DNA of 64,000 bases. Origin: Aquilonibacter sp963820185 (GTDB taxonomy: Bacteria > Vulcanimicrobiota > Vulcanimicrobiia > Vulcanimicrobiales > Vulcanimicrobiaceae). Where the stretch lies: positions 62,001-126,000 of the forward strand of contig CAWFYV010000004.1 of the NCBI GenBank assembly GCA_963820185.1. The letters are read 5' to 3'. Of this stretch, positions 53,262 to 60,767 are shown piece after piece (the stretch's first letter is position 1; each line of letters opens with the position of its first letter). Below the pieces are notes generated by a model that made no database searches, had not been told where the DNA came from, and saw nothing but the letters and a program-made list of their open reading frames with translations. The translations under genes and the position numbers were made by a program.

Positions 53262-54647
53262 CTAGAGTGTGATCGTGACGGTTGTGCCCCGTGCAGGGGC
53301 GCTGTCGATCCCGATCGAGCCGCCGGCACGTTCGACTGCACGTTTGGCGATCGAAAGACCAAGACCGCTGCCGGCCATCTCGCCACGCTGATCGCCGCGA
53401 TAGAATCGCTCGAATGCGTGCAGCCGCTCGGACTCCGTCATGCCGGGTCCTTCATCCCGCACGGTGATCGTCGTATGGCCGTTGTTGCGGACGGCGCGCA
53501 GATGAATGGGTGCTTCCGGCGCATACTTGAGTGCGTTTTCAACCACATTCCAGAGCGCTTCACCAAGTTCGGTACGATCGCCCATGACCGCATCGACCCC
53601 TTCGACGCTATAGTCGATCTCGCGAGTCTCGTCGAGCCGGCGCGCGGCGTCGCACTGGCCGCGTAACAGGTCGGCCAGATCGATCGCTTCGGCCTGCGGC
53701 GGCGTCTCCGAATCGAGCCGCGCGAGGCGCATCAGCCGATCGATTAAGCCGCGCATGTGCTCTTTCTCGATCGACATGGTCGCGAGAATCTGCCGCGCGA
53801 TCGTCGGCTCGGCGACTGCACCGCGGCGAAGGACGTCGATGTAGCCGCCGATGACCGTGAGCGGCGTGCGCAACTCGTGCCCGGCGTCAGCCACGAATTG
53901 GCGCATGCGTTCTTCGGTCTCGCGCCGTTCGCTCATCGCGCGCGCCACGCTTGCCGCTGCATCGTTGTAGGCCGCGGTCAACGTGCCGATTTCGTCGCCG
54001 CTGTAAACGAAACGCCGTTGCGTAAAGTCGCCGCCAGCGAGGGCATTGAGCGACTCGGTCAAGTCGCTGATCGGTCGCAACGTCTGATAGGCGAAGTGCC
54101 GGCCGACAAACCACGAGATCACAATCGCGATCACCGCGATCGACACAACCACCCACCAGTAGGGAACGAGCAGCAAGAGCGGCAGCGGCAGGGACTGCGC
54201 AAACGCGACGAAGCCGCCGTTGACGACCGCCACCGGACCAAAGCCGTCAGGTGGAAGCGGGCCGCGGCCGGGACGCACAAACGAAAATATGCGCGGCGGC
54301 GGCGGAGCGCCGCGCGGCGGCGCGAGCCAGCGCGAAAGGATGCGCGGGCGCAGCGTCTTGTCGCCGGCGAGATAATTGCCCTTGCTATCAAAAACGGTGA
54401 CACGCAAGCCCGCGCCGCCGAGTGCACTGACGAGCTGCGGCGCGGCCGCCTTGAGCGATACGCCGCTGGCATGGAATTGTTCCGCCAGCACGCGGGCTTG
54501 CTCGTGTCGCGCGGTGATGATATCGCTACTGAAGCTCGCGAGATAGATCACGAGCGCAATGCCCGAGGCCAGCATCACAACCACGACGGTAATTCCCGAC
54601 AGCACGCCATAGAGTGCCGAGAGCCGTGAGGCGACCGAAAGCTTCAT
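53262..54647 (-). CDS. Sensor histidine kinase
   Basis: 461 residues. TM1 about 11-37, periplasmic sensor about 40-150 with a Pro/Arg-rich stretch, TM2 about 155-180, HAMP, then HisKA with phospho-acceptor His257 (ADAGHELRTPL) and HATPase with N box NVVENALKYAPE, G1 DEGPGM and G2 GSGLGLSIAK. Lies 7 bp after its response regulator and 11 bp before the receptor gene. It may therefore sense envelope state or control the receptor. Confidence 0.93.
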   Translation of the reverse strand: MKLSVASRLSALYGVLSGITVVVVMLASGIALVIYLASFSSDIITARHEQARVLAEQFHASGVSLKAAAPQLVSALGGAGLRVTVFDSKGNYLAGDKTLRPRILSRWLAPPRGAPPPPRIFSFVRPGRGPLPPDGFGPVAVVNGGFVAFAQSLPLPLLLLVPYWWVVVSIAVIAIVISWFVGRHFAYQTLRPISDLTESLNALAGGDFTQRRFVYSGDEIGTLTAAYNDAAASVARAMSERRETEERMRQFVADAGHELRTPLTVIGGYIDVLRRGAVAEPTIARQILATMSIEKEHMRGLIDRLMRLARLDSETPPQAEAIDLADLLRGQCDAARRLDETREIDYSVEGVDAVMGDRTELGEALWNVVENALKYAPEAPIHLRAVRNNGHTTITVRDEGPGMTESERLHAFERFYRGDQRGEMAGSGLGLSIAKRAVERAGGSIGIDSAPARGTTVTITL

Positions 54648-54654
54648 AGCAGGC

Positions 54655-55347
54655 TTAATTTTGCTGGGATAGGCCGTACCCTACTCCGCGTACCGTACGA
54701 ATGAAGGAACCGCGCTCGCCGGGGCGGTCGATCTTCGCTCGCAAGTAAGAAATGTAGGTCTCGACGATATTTGGGCCGCCTTCGAAGTCGTGGCCCCACA
54801 CGATCTCGAGCAAGTGGTCCTTGCTGAAGACCCGTCGCGGCTCGCGCATAAACACGGAAAGGAGATCGAACTCGCGTTGCGTGAGATCGACGCCTTCCTT
54901 CCCGCGCACGAGTTCGCGCGTCTGCGGATTGAGCGCGAGGTCGCGCCAGCGCAGCACGTTCTCTTCGATCAACTGCGGGCGGCGCAACTTGGCCTGCAGG
55001 CGCGCGATCAACTCTTCGAAGACGAAGGGCTTGACCAGGTAGTCGTCCGCGCCGGCGGTGAGACTCTGAACCTTGTCATCGGTTCCGCCTTTTGCGGTGA
55101 GCATCACGATCGGCGCCTGGGTGATCTCGCGCAGTCTCGGCAAGAGCGAGATCCCATCGATCTTGGGCATCATGATATCGAGCACGATGACTTCAGGGTC
55201 GAAGCGCCGGACCAGATCGATTGCCGCGAACCCGTCGGCGGCGGATTGAACGTCGTAGCCTTCGCGAGAGAGCCCGAGCTCGAGCATCTCGCGCACCATT
55301 CGATCGTCATCGACGACCGCGACGCGGGCGTGCTGTGCAGTAACCAT
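54655..55347 (-). CDS. OmpR-family response regulator
   Basis: 230 residues. Receiver domain with DDD acid cluster (13-15), phospho-acceptor D57 (VIVLDIMMPK) and the MLTAKGG lysine; then an OmpR-type winged helix with LTQREFDLLSVFMREPRRVF and FEGGPNIVETYISYLRAKID. Paired with the kinase immediately downstream. Confidence 0.94.
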   Translation of the reverse strand: MVTAQHARVAVVDDDRMVREMLELGLSREGYDVQSAADGFAAIDLVRRFDPEVIVLDIMMPKIDGISLLPRLREITQAPIVMLTAKGGTDDKVQSLTAGADDYLVKPFVFEELIARLQAKLRRPQLIEENVLRWRDLALNPQTRELVRGKEGVDLTQREFDLLSVFMREPRRVFSKDHLLEIVWGHDFEGGPNIVETYISYLRAKIDRPGERGSFIRTVRGVGYGLSQQN

Positions 55348-55392
55348 TGCTAGGGCCTAGCCTGGGGTCTGGCCCTGAGAAGCTCCTGAACC

Positions 55393-55428
55393 GCGCCGCG
55401 GGTTCCGGTTAGAACCGTTAGGCGGCGC
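55393..55428. repeat. Nested hairpin at the end of the 55418-55873 gene
   Basis: Outer arms GCGCCGC (55393-55399) and GCGGCGC (55422-55428), inner arms GGTTC and GAACC. It covers the stop codon of the upstream gene and lies 46 bp before the response regulator. No T run follows, so it may separate message levels rather than stop transcription. Confidence 0.4.
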
Positions 55429-55873
55429 GGAGTGGCGAGGGCCAGCGAATGTACTGCTGGCCGCAAATTAATGCCGCCTGACGAATGCTCTCGATCGGAT
55501 GGACGACCAGGGTCACGCCGTCGCGACGAAGCGCCGCGGTTAACACCTCGTCGGGGAGCCAACGGGCGAAGAGGTGCACTTCGGCAGTCTGCGCGGCCTG
55601 GGCTAAGAGCGCGATGACGTCGGCCAGCGTGCATTCGCCCCGCCCGAGCAGCGGCGCGACAAGCTCGGACTTCACGCGCGCCCCGTTCCAGCCGGTGGCC
55701 AAGACGACGAGCTTCGAGAGTTCGCTCGAGCTGCGGGACTCGAAATCTACCAAGGCCGCCCGTACCCCTGAGGCAATCGCGGCGTCGGTCTGCGCGTGGA
55801 GCGTCGCCGCCGCAATGCTGGCGTTGGGACCGGCGGTGAGGACCGCCCCGGAGCCGATCACGTAGTCGTTCAT
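55418..55873 (-). CDS. Hypothetical protein next to a two-component system
   Basis: 151 residues from ATG 55873, chosen because an upstream terminator (55921-55953) excludes longer starts. An alpha/beta-like pattern is visible: MNDYVIGSGAVLTA, RAALVDFESRSSSEL, LVVLATGWNG, DVIALLAQAAQTAEVHLFAR, TLVVHPIESI. There are no membrane segments or known motif. Same strand as the regulator-kinase-receptor group and likely its first gene. Function unknown. Confidence 0.55.
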   Translation of the reverse strand: MNDYVIGSGAVLTAGPNASIAAATLHAQTDAAIASGVRAALVDFESRSSSELSKLVVLATGWNGARVKSELVAPLLGRGECTLADVIALLAQAAQTAEVHLFARWLPDEVLTAALRRDGVTLVVHPIESIRQAALICGQQYIRWPSPLRAA

Positions 55874-55920
55874 GGTCGCAGTATGGCCGAGCAAAGTGCC
55901 ACCTGTATGGCGCCCCGGGC

Positions 55921-55953
55921 AAAAATTAAAGGGGCGCCGCTTTACGACGCCCC
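55921..55953 (-). terminator. Intrinsic terminator after the HD-GYP gene
   Basis: On the minus strand GGGGCG and CGCCCC close a 6-bp stem with an 11-nt loop, followed by TTTAATTTTT. It isolates the HD-GYP gene from the downstream group. Confidence 0.72.
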
Positions 55954-55999
55954 CGCCCACCACCCGGTAAGCAAATTTCCCTCCGCGCGCCAGGACAGA

Positions 56000-56986
56000 C
56001 TACGCGGAGGAAAGGTTGGTATGTGCCGGCGCCACCACGGGCACGCGGCGTGCGAACATGCCGAGCATGACGTCGACGACATCGGGATCCCACTGGGTGC
56101 CGCGTCCGTCGTGCAAAATCTGTAGCGCCTGACGCGGCGCGATCGGCTGACGATACGGGCGCTCGCTGATCATCGCGTGGAACGCATCGGCGACGGCTAG
56201 AACACGTGCTTCGAACGGGATGCTCGTGCCGTGCAACCCGTCGGGATAGCCCGCACCGTCAAAGCGTTCGTGATGCGCGCGGACGATGATCGCGCAGCGC
56301 TGCAGGGACGGAATTTGATTGAGGATCCGAGCGCCGGCGGCAGCGTGATCGCGCATGACATCCCACTCATCGATCCCCAACGGCGACGGTTTGAGCAAGA
56401 TATGCTCCGGCGTCGAGATCTTGCCGATGTCGTGCAGCAACGCGCAAAGTGCAATGAATTCGGTCGTTTCACCGCCGAGCTCCATCGCGGTTGCGAGGCG
56501 GCGTGCCCACTCGGCAGTCGCTTTTGAGTGACAGCAGGTGCCGTAGTCGCGCTCGGCCAGCACCGTGAGGAGTGCGGTCGTTGCCTCAGATCCCGGTTGT
56601 TCTGGGCGTTCCTCGCCCTCGCTGCCGAGTGCACCGCGCTCGACCTCGCTAGCGAGCACATCGAGGAACGCCAGCAAGCGTCGCTGGTCGATCTCGAACG
56701 CGCCCGCCGCGAGTCCGATCGTGTGGGTCGCGGCTCCGGTCATATCAACCACACCCGCGCGACCCACGCGTGCCGATTCGCGCTCTGCCCACCCCGCGAG
56801 CCCAACCGGCTTGGCCAACGTCAGTGACAGGCACAAACGATCGAGCAGCACCGCCAGGGTTTGCTCGACCCGCGTGTCTCCTGTCAACGAGGGCATCGTC
56901 ACATGGTCGGCTGCTGTACGCGCCAACTCTGGAATACTCTGTCCGAGGGTCGCCCCCAGGGCGGTTAGTGTTCGAACGGCAGACAT
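56000..56986 (-). CDS. HD-GYP domain protein, probable c-di-GMP phosphodiesterase
   Basis: 328 residues. Residues 1-145 form a helical region of unknown type; the HD-GYP domain follows with metal-ligand candidates H153, H185/D186 (LLHDIGKIS), HHE (238-240) and GYPDG (246-250), then ADAFHAMISERPYR. The family hydrolyses c-di-GMP to pGpG or GMP. ATG 56986 is 4 bp after a terminator hairpin with a T run, so transcription seems to be controlled by attenuation (56990-57030). Followed by its own terminator. Confidence 0.9.
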   Translation of the reverse strand: MSAVRTLTALGATLGQSIPELARTAADHVTMPSLTGDTRVEQTLAVLLDRLCLSLTLAKPVGLAGWAERESARVGRAGVVDMTGAATHTIGLAAGAFEIDQRRLLAFLDVLASEVERGALGSEGEERPEQPGSEATTALLTVLAERDYGTCCHSKATAEWARRLATAMELGGETTEFIALCALLHDIGKISTPEHILLKPSPLGIDEWDVMRDHAAAGARILNQIPSLQRCAIIVRAHHERFDGAGYPDGLHGTSIPFEARVLAVADAFHAMISERPYRQPIAPRQALQILHDGRGTQWDPDVVDVMLGMFARRVPVVAPAHTNLSSA

Positions 56987-56989
56987 GGG

Positions 56990-57030
56990 AAAAGAAAAAC
57001 CAGACCGCTACGAGCGGTCAGTTACTGACC
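56990..57030 (-). promoter_or_regulatory. Candidate attenuator: two mutually exclusive hairpins before the HD-GYP gene
   Basis: On the minus strand, hairpin 1 is GGTCAG-TAA-CTGACC (57030 to 57016). Hairpin 2 is GACCGCT-CGT-AGCGGTC (57019 to 57003), followed by TGGTTTTTCTTTT. They share four bases (GACC), so only one can form. Hairpin 2 is an intrinsic terminator. The TAA loop of hairpin 1 is the stop codon of a 22-residue ORF. A ribosome paused there would block hairpin 1 and favour termination. Confidence 0.7.
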
Positions 57031-57090
57031 CGGAGCGGTGATCGCGTCGCAGCAGATGAGGATGGCAGCGATACAAAGAGCAGTGACCAT
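57022..57090 (-). CDS. Candidate 22-residue leader peptide upstream of the HD-GYP gene
   Basis: ATG 57090 to TAA 57022-57024. The peptide has a hydrophobic middle and three cysteines (MVTALCIAAILICCDA, then a short Thr/Ala/Pro/Gly/Gln end). No strong Shine-Dalgarno; AAAGG is about 14 nt upstream. Its stop codon forms the loop of hairpin 1 of the attenuator, which is the main reason to believe in it. It could instead be a small hydrophobic peptide in its own right. Confidence 0.5.
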   Translation of the reverse strand: MVTALCIAAILICCDAITAPGQ

Positions 57091-57158
57091 GTTATGAGAA
57101 CAAGCCTTTCAAGCAGGTGGAGCGCTGCTCTCACGATACGTCCTGGACAGGGCCGAAC

Positions 57159-57182
57159 GCCCTACTGAAATTTAAGTAGGGC
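57159..57182. repeat. Palindrome after the LuxR-family gene
   Basis: GCCCTACT and AGTAGGGC form a perfect 8-bp stem around an A/T-rich 8-nt loop, 6 bp after the regulator stop. It lacks a T run, so it is a weak terminator or a protein-binding site. Confidence 0.45.
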
Positions 57183-57187
57183 CATTA

Positions 57188-59830
57188 CTACCCTTCGCTC
57201 AAGAGCCCGCTCCGCCGCGCGGCGGCAATGGCTTCGGCCCTCCCATGGCAGCCAAATTTGTCGATCACGTTCTGGATGTGGGTTTGGACGGTGTAGATCG
57301 AACGACCCGTCTCGGCCGCGATTTGCTTGGGGGTCAGGCCTGCGGCGAGGTCGCGAATCACCCGAAGCTCCTGCGGCGTTAGCGCGACCGTGGTCGCCGG
57401 CTCGTGGCGCTCCTCGAGATGCCGCGCAACGGCTTCGGCGTAGCGAGCATAGCCGCCGAATCCAAAATCGCGCACGCCGTCGATGTACTGCTGGAGATCG
57501 TCGGGCGCGTACGACGGGCTCTTCGCCGCACGCGCGAGCACCTCAACGGCATTGCGCATGCAGCGTCCGGATTCGTGCGCGTTGCGCAGCTTGCGCTTGA
57601 GCATGCGCGCCACCGAGGTGTGCCTGCCGGCGACGACCTCGGCGAGCACGAGCATCGCCATTGCAAAATCGATCACCGAGGCGCCGGCGAACTGCGCCGA
57701 ATTACCATCCCCGTCGATAACCTCGAGCGTCGCCGCGACGACCGCGCCGCTCTCCTTCGTGCGCCCATCGAGCGCGAGCGTGAGTGCATAGCAGGATCGC
57801 ACGAGCACGCGATCGGGAAGGTAGTCTTGCCGATCGATGATGCTTCCGAACAATCGATGCGCGTCGGCATACCGGCCGGCCCAGGCGTGGCGATGCGCCT
57901 GACTCGATGCAAGGAAGACGCTTTGATTGAGCGCATCGCGGGGTCCAACGTCGGCCAGCTGCTTCTCGATCTGCACCGCGCGGTCGGCGTTGCCACGTCG
58001 CGTTTCGAGACTCAGCATCATGATCAACGCATATTGTAAGTCTAAGTAATCGCCGGCGCGCGTTGCCGCCGCAGCCGCCTGTTGCGCGAACCATAGGCTC
58101 TGCGCGGAGTCATTGTCGTCAAAGAGTGCGATGTTCGAGAGGCCATGGAATGACCGCGCGGCCGTGCTCCATACGCCGCAACGCGCGGCGAGTTCGGCGG
58201 CCTCGGAGTACCGCCGGCGCGCACTTGCATTGTCGCGCAAAAGAACATGCACGACCGCAAGGCGCAGCAAGACGCGCGCGAGCTCTTCGTTCTCGAGCAA
58301 GGAAACCTCGCGCTCGAGCGAAGCGACGATCTCGCGCACCGCTTTGAGTTCGCCCGACTTTGCATACCACCACGCAAGCAACGCCTCGCCTTCGATGCGG
58401 ATTGGATCGGTAATCGTGGGCTCGGCAAGAAGCGGCCCGAGCAGATCCATCGGACTCGCACTGCGATTGAGCCGGTGCCCGGCCAACCGCAATGCCAAGT
58501 GCGCGCGCAACGCGATCGCTTTAATGTGTCCCACCGAGCGTGTAATCTTGCGATCGCCCTCGTCGAATCGGCCGCGCATGAGGTCGAGCCGCCCTCGCAG
58601 GCCCATGACGACCGGGCTCTTCTCGAACGCGTTCCCAAGCGGAGCCGCCATCAGCGATTCAACTTCCTCGGCAAAGCCCGTATCGAGCAGATGTGCGCCG
58701 TGTGCGGTAAGGACACGCAGCGCATCCTCAGCCGAGTTCGAATCGACATACAACCGCAACGCTTGCGCAACACTGCCCGATTCCTCGAGAATCTGGCCGA
58801 GTCTGGCCAAACGTTCGCGTTGCTCGCCACTCCCACGAAGCTTGACCTGATGGCGTGCAAAATCTCGAAATAGGTCATGCAACCGGTAGCGACCCGGTTC
58901 GTATTCATGGATGAAAGCCACGCGCGCCCGCAGATCTTCAATCACTGCCGCCGCTTGATCGAAGCCGGCGGCGACCATTACGTAGAGGTCTATCTCGGGC
59001 AACATCGCCGCCGTCTCGATGAATTGTTGTTCGTCGGAGCTAAGCGTCTGGTACACTTGCTCCGCAAGATACCGGTAGATCATCTCGCGCGTCATCGACG
59101 AAATGTTGCGCAGATCGACCGAGCGCGTTGAGGACCGCATCGCGAAGGTCATCGCCGTGGCCCAACCGTCGGTCAATTGGAGCAGCTCGGAGAGTTCTTC
59201 GTCGCGCACGCCGAGTTTGAACGCACGCGCCGCTTCTTTCGCCTCTTCCATTGAAAACTTGAGATCGTGCTCGTCGATTGCGAGGTCGCTTTCACCGTAG
59301 GCGAGCCACGTGCCGATCGGCAACCCGCTGGTGGCGCGTGACGCGATGATCCACTGCACGCGTCCTTTCGTGCGTTCGATCAGTGAGGTCAGAAAGCGCG
59401 CGACTTCACGATCGCCCTGTGCGACGTGTAAATCGTCGATCGCGATGATCCCGCGGTACGAGCGCAAGTGCGAGTGCATCCACAGCGCAAGGTCAGCGCC
59501 CGGCGAAGGCGATCCGGCGTTCTTTTCGTATGCGCCGGCAAGCGTACCGCGCACGTCCGGTGCAATCTCAGCGACGGCATCGGCAAAGCCGCGCAGGAAG
59601 CCGAGGAGCCCCTCATTTTCGCCGAGGACGTCATAGCGAATATGCGGTTCGGCGAGCGAATCCAAGTAGTGACGGAGCGCGACCGATTTTCCGTATCCCG
59701 CCGGAGCAACGATCAGCACGACGCGTTGCATCGCAGCGGACGCGATGCGATCGACAACGCGCCGCCGTACGATGGGAACGAAGACCCCGCCGGTCTCGAT
59801 CTTGCCGTCGGGGCGAACAGGACGAATCAT
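57188..59830 (-). CDS. MalT-like ATPase transcriptional regulator with LuxR HTH
   Basis: 880 residues. STAND/MalT-type NTPase with Walker A APAGYGKS (42-49) and Walker B IIAIDDLHVAQG; then a long helical TPR-like middle (about 350-810) and a C-terminal LuxR-type HTH (817-880; LTPQELRVIRDLAAGLTPKQ). Such proteins are ligand-gated activators. Last gene of a four-gene operon with the SARP-like regulator; only 6 bp follow the ABM gene. The inducer is unknown. Confidence 0.9.
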   Translation of the reverse strand: MIRPVRPDGKIETGGVFVPIVRRRVVDRIASAAMQRVVLIVAPAGYGKSVALRHYLDSLAEPHIRYDVLGENEGLLGFLRGFADAVAEIAPDVRGTLAGAYEKNAGSPSPGADLALWMHSHLRSYRGIIAIDDLHVAQGDREVARFLTSLIERTKGRVQWIIASRATSGLPIGTWLAYGESDLAIDEHDLKFSMEEAKEAARAFKLGVRDEELSELLQLTDGWATAMTFAMRSSTRSVDLRNISSMTREMIYRYLAEQVYQTLSSDEQQFIETAAMLPEIDLYVMVAAGFDQAAAVIEDLRARVAFIHEYEPGRYRLHDLFRDFARHQVKLRGSGEQRERLARLGQILEESGSVAQALRLYVDSNSAEDALRVLTAHGAHLLDTGFAEEVESLMAAPLGNAFEKSPVVMGLRGRLDLMRGRFDEGDRKITRSVGHIKAIALRAHLALRLAGHRLNRSASPMDLLGPLLAEPTITDPIRIEGEALLAWWYAKSGELKAVREIVASLEREVSLLENEELARVLLRLAVVHVLLRDNASARRRYSEAAELAARCGVWSTAARSFHGLSNIALFDDNDSAQSLWFAQQAAAAATRAGDYLDLQYALIMMLSLETRRGNADRAVQIEKQLADVGPRDALNQSVFLASSQAHRHAWAGRYADAHRLFGSIIDRQDYLPDRVLVRSCYALTLALDGRTKESGAVVAATLEVIDGDGNSAQFAGASVIDFAMAMLVLAEVVAGRHTSVARMLKRKLRNAHESGRCMRNAVEVLARAAKSPSYAPDDLQQYIDGVRDFGFGGYARYAEAVARHLEERHEPATTVALTPQELRVIRDLAAGLTPKQIAAETGRSIYTVQTHIQNVIDKFGCHGRAEAIAAARRSGLLSEG

Positions 59831-59836
59831 GCGCTC

Positions 59837-60169
59837 CTACACGGTGGAGTCAAGCGGAGGTTGGTACTCTTCCTCGCCCTCATAATACCCTAAGAGCAAC
59901 TCTTCGACATAGAGCAGGTGCAGGTCGCGGTCCAGCTGCGAGTACTCCTCGGCATTTTCGACGCGAAAACGGTCCCATGCCGGCTTGGAGTCCCACGCAT
60001 CGATGCAAATGTAGACCCCAGCCTCTACCTTGTGGCGGAAAAGCCGGGTCCGCCGGTAGCCGGGGTGCTTGGAAAACAAGGTGACCCACGGCCCCCTTTG
60101 GCCGTAGGCATGCTCGAAGGCGCGCTCCTGGGCGGGATGGACGCGATAGCGGTAGAGCACCTCGATCAT
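59837..60169 (-). CDS. ABM-like (dimeric alpha-beta barrel) protein
   Basis: 110 residues from ATG 60169. IEVLYRYRVHPAQERAFEHA, GYRRTRLFRHKVEAGVYICI and AWDSKPAWDRFRVENAEEYS fit the antibiotic-biosynthesis-monooxygenase ferredoxin-like fold, found in small quinol or hydroxyacid oxygenases and in binding proteins. The tail (GYYEGEEEYQPP) is acidic. The start overlaps the amidase stop by 4 nt (ATGA). Activity not certain. Confidence 0.7.
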   Translation of the reverse strand: MIEVLYRYRVHPAQERAFEHAYGQRGPWVTLFSKHPGYRRTRLFRHKVEAGVYICIDAWDSKPAWDRFRVENAEEYSQLDRDLHLLYVEELLLGYYEGEEEYQPPLDSTV

Positions 60170-60765
60170 GGTTGTGAATCGAACTTTGCGGGCAACGGCA
60201 CGTCCCCTTTGCCGATTGCGCGGCTGACGTCGTACGCGATCAGATCGCCAAGCGCCCGCAGCCGCGGCGCAAGCCATGCATGCTGGGGCGGACACGTGAT
60301 CTCCCCGAGCTCCAGTACGAGCGCGCCATCGCGCGCCTGCACCTGGCGATAGCCATAGTACTGCCGCAAGCCGACGGTAAAATTGTCGGGCATAAACGCA
60401 AACGGGAAAAGTGGAGCGTAGAGCGCGCGCCATTGCATGGCGGCGCGCTCGCCGGACGCACCATCGTAGCCAATCGACGCACCACTCGTGCACGCGGGCA
60501 ACGCGCCGTCGAAGTGAATGAAGATCGCCATGCCGACCGCATAGCTGCCATCGAAATCGGCCGGCTCCCGCACCACGCGTAGGCCATGCGCGCGCAACAT
60601 GCGCGTTGCTTCATCGGCAACGACCGGCGTCCAGTCGCGTTCGCCCGCCGCGCCGAGATTACACGTGTGCTGCGGAAAGTGTGCGCAGGAGGCTGGACGT
60701 CCTTCGTGCCCGGCCGAGATCAAGACATCGGCGTTGACGATCGCCGCCAAGAGCAGATGCAGCAC
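60166..60765 (-). CDS. N-acetylmuramoyl-L-alanine amidase-like protein
   Basis: 199 residues from GTG 60765, 2 bp after the SARP-like gene stop. DVLISAGHEGRPAS holds the first zinc His, LGAAGERDW a Glu in the second ligand position, and AIFIHFDGAL the third His, in the order of the amidase_3 fold. YYGYRQVQARDGALVLELGE may hold the catalytic Glu. No signal peptide or anchor is seen, unusual for a cell-wall amidase. It could act on intracellular muropeptides or another amide. Confidence 0.62.
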   Translation of the reverse strand: MLHLLLAAIVNADVLISAGHEGRPASCAHFPQHTCNLGAAGERDWTPVVADEATRMLRAHGLRVVREPADFDGSYAVGMAIFIHFDGALPACTSGASIGYDGASGERAAMQWRALYAPLFPFAFMPDNFTVGLRQYYGYRQVQARDGALVLELGEITCPPQHAWLAPRLRALGDLIAYDVSRAIGKGDVPLPAKFDSQP

Positions 60766-60767
60766 CG

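Noticed and set aside
53757..54629. 290-codon plus-strand frame opposite the histidine kinase
   Set aside because: Antisense to HAMP/HisKA coding sequence; no motif of its own.
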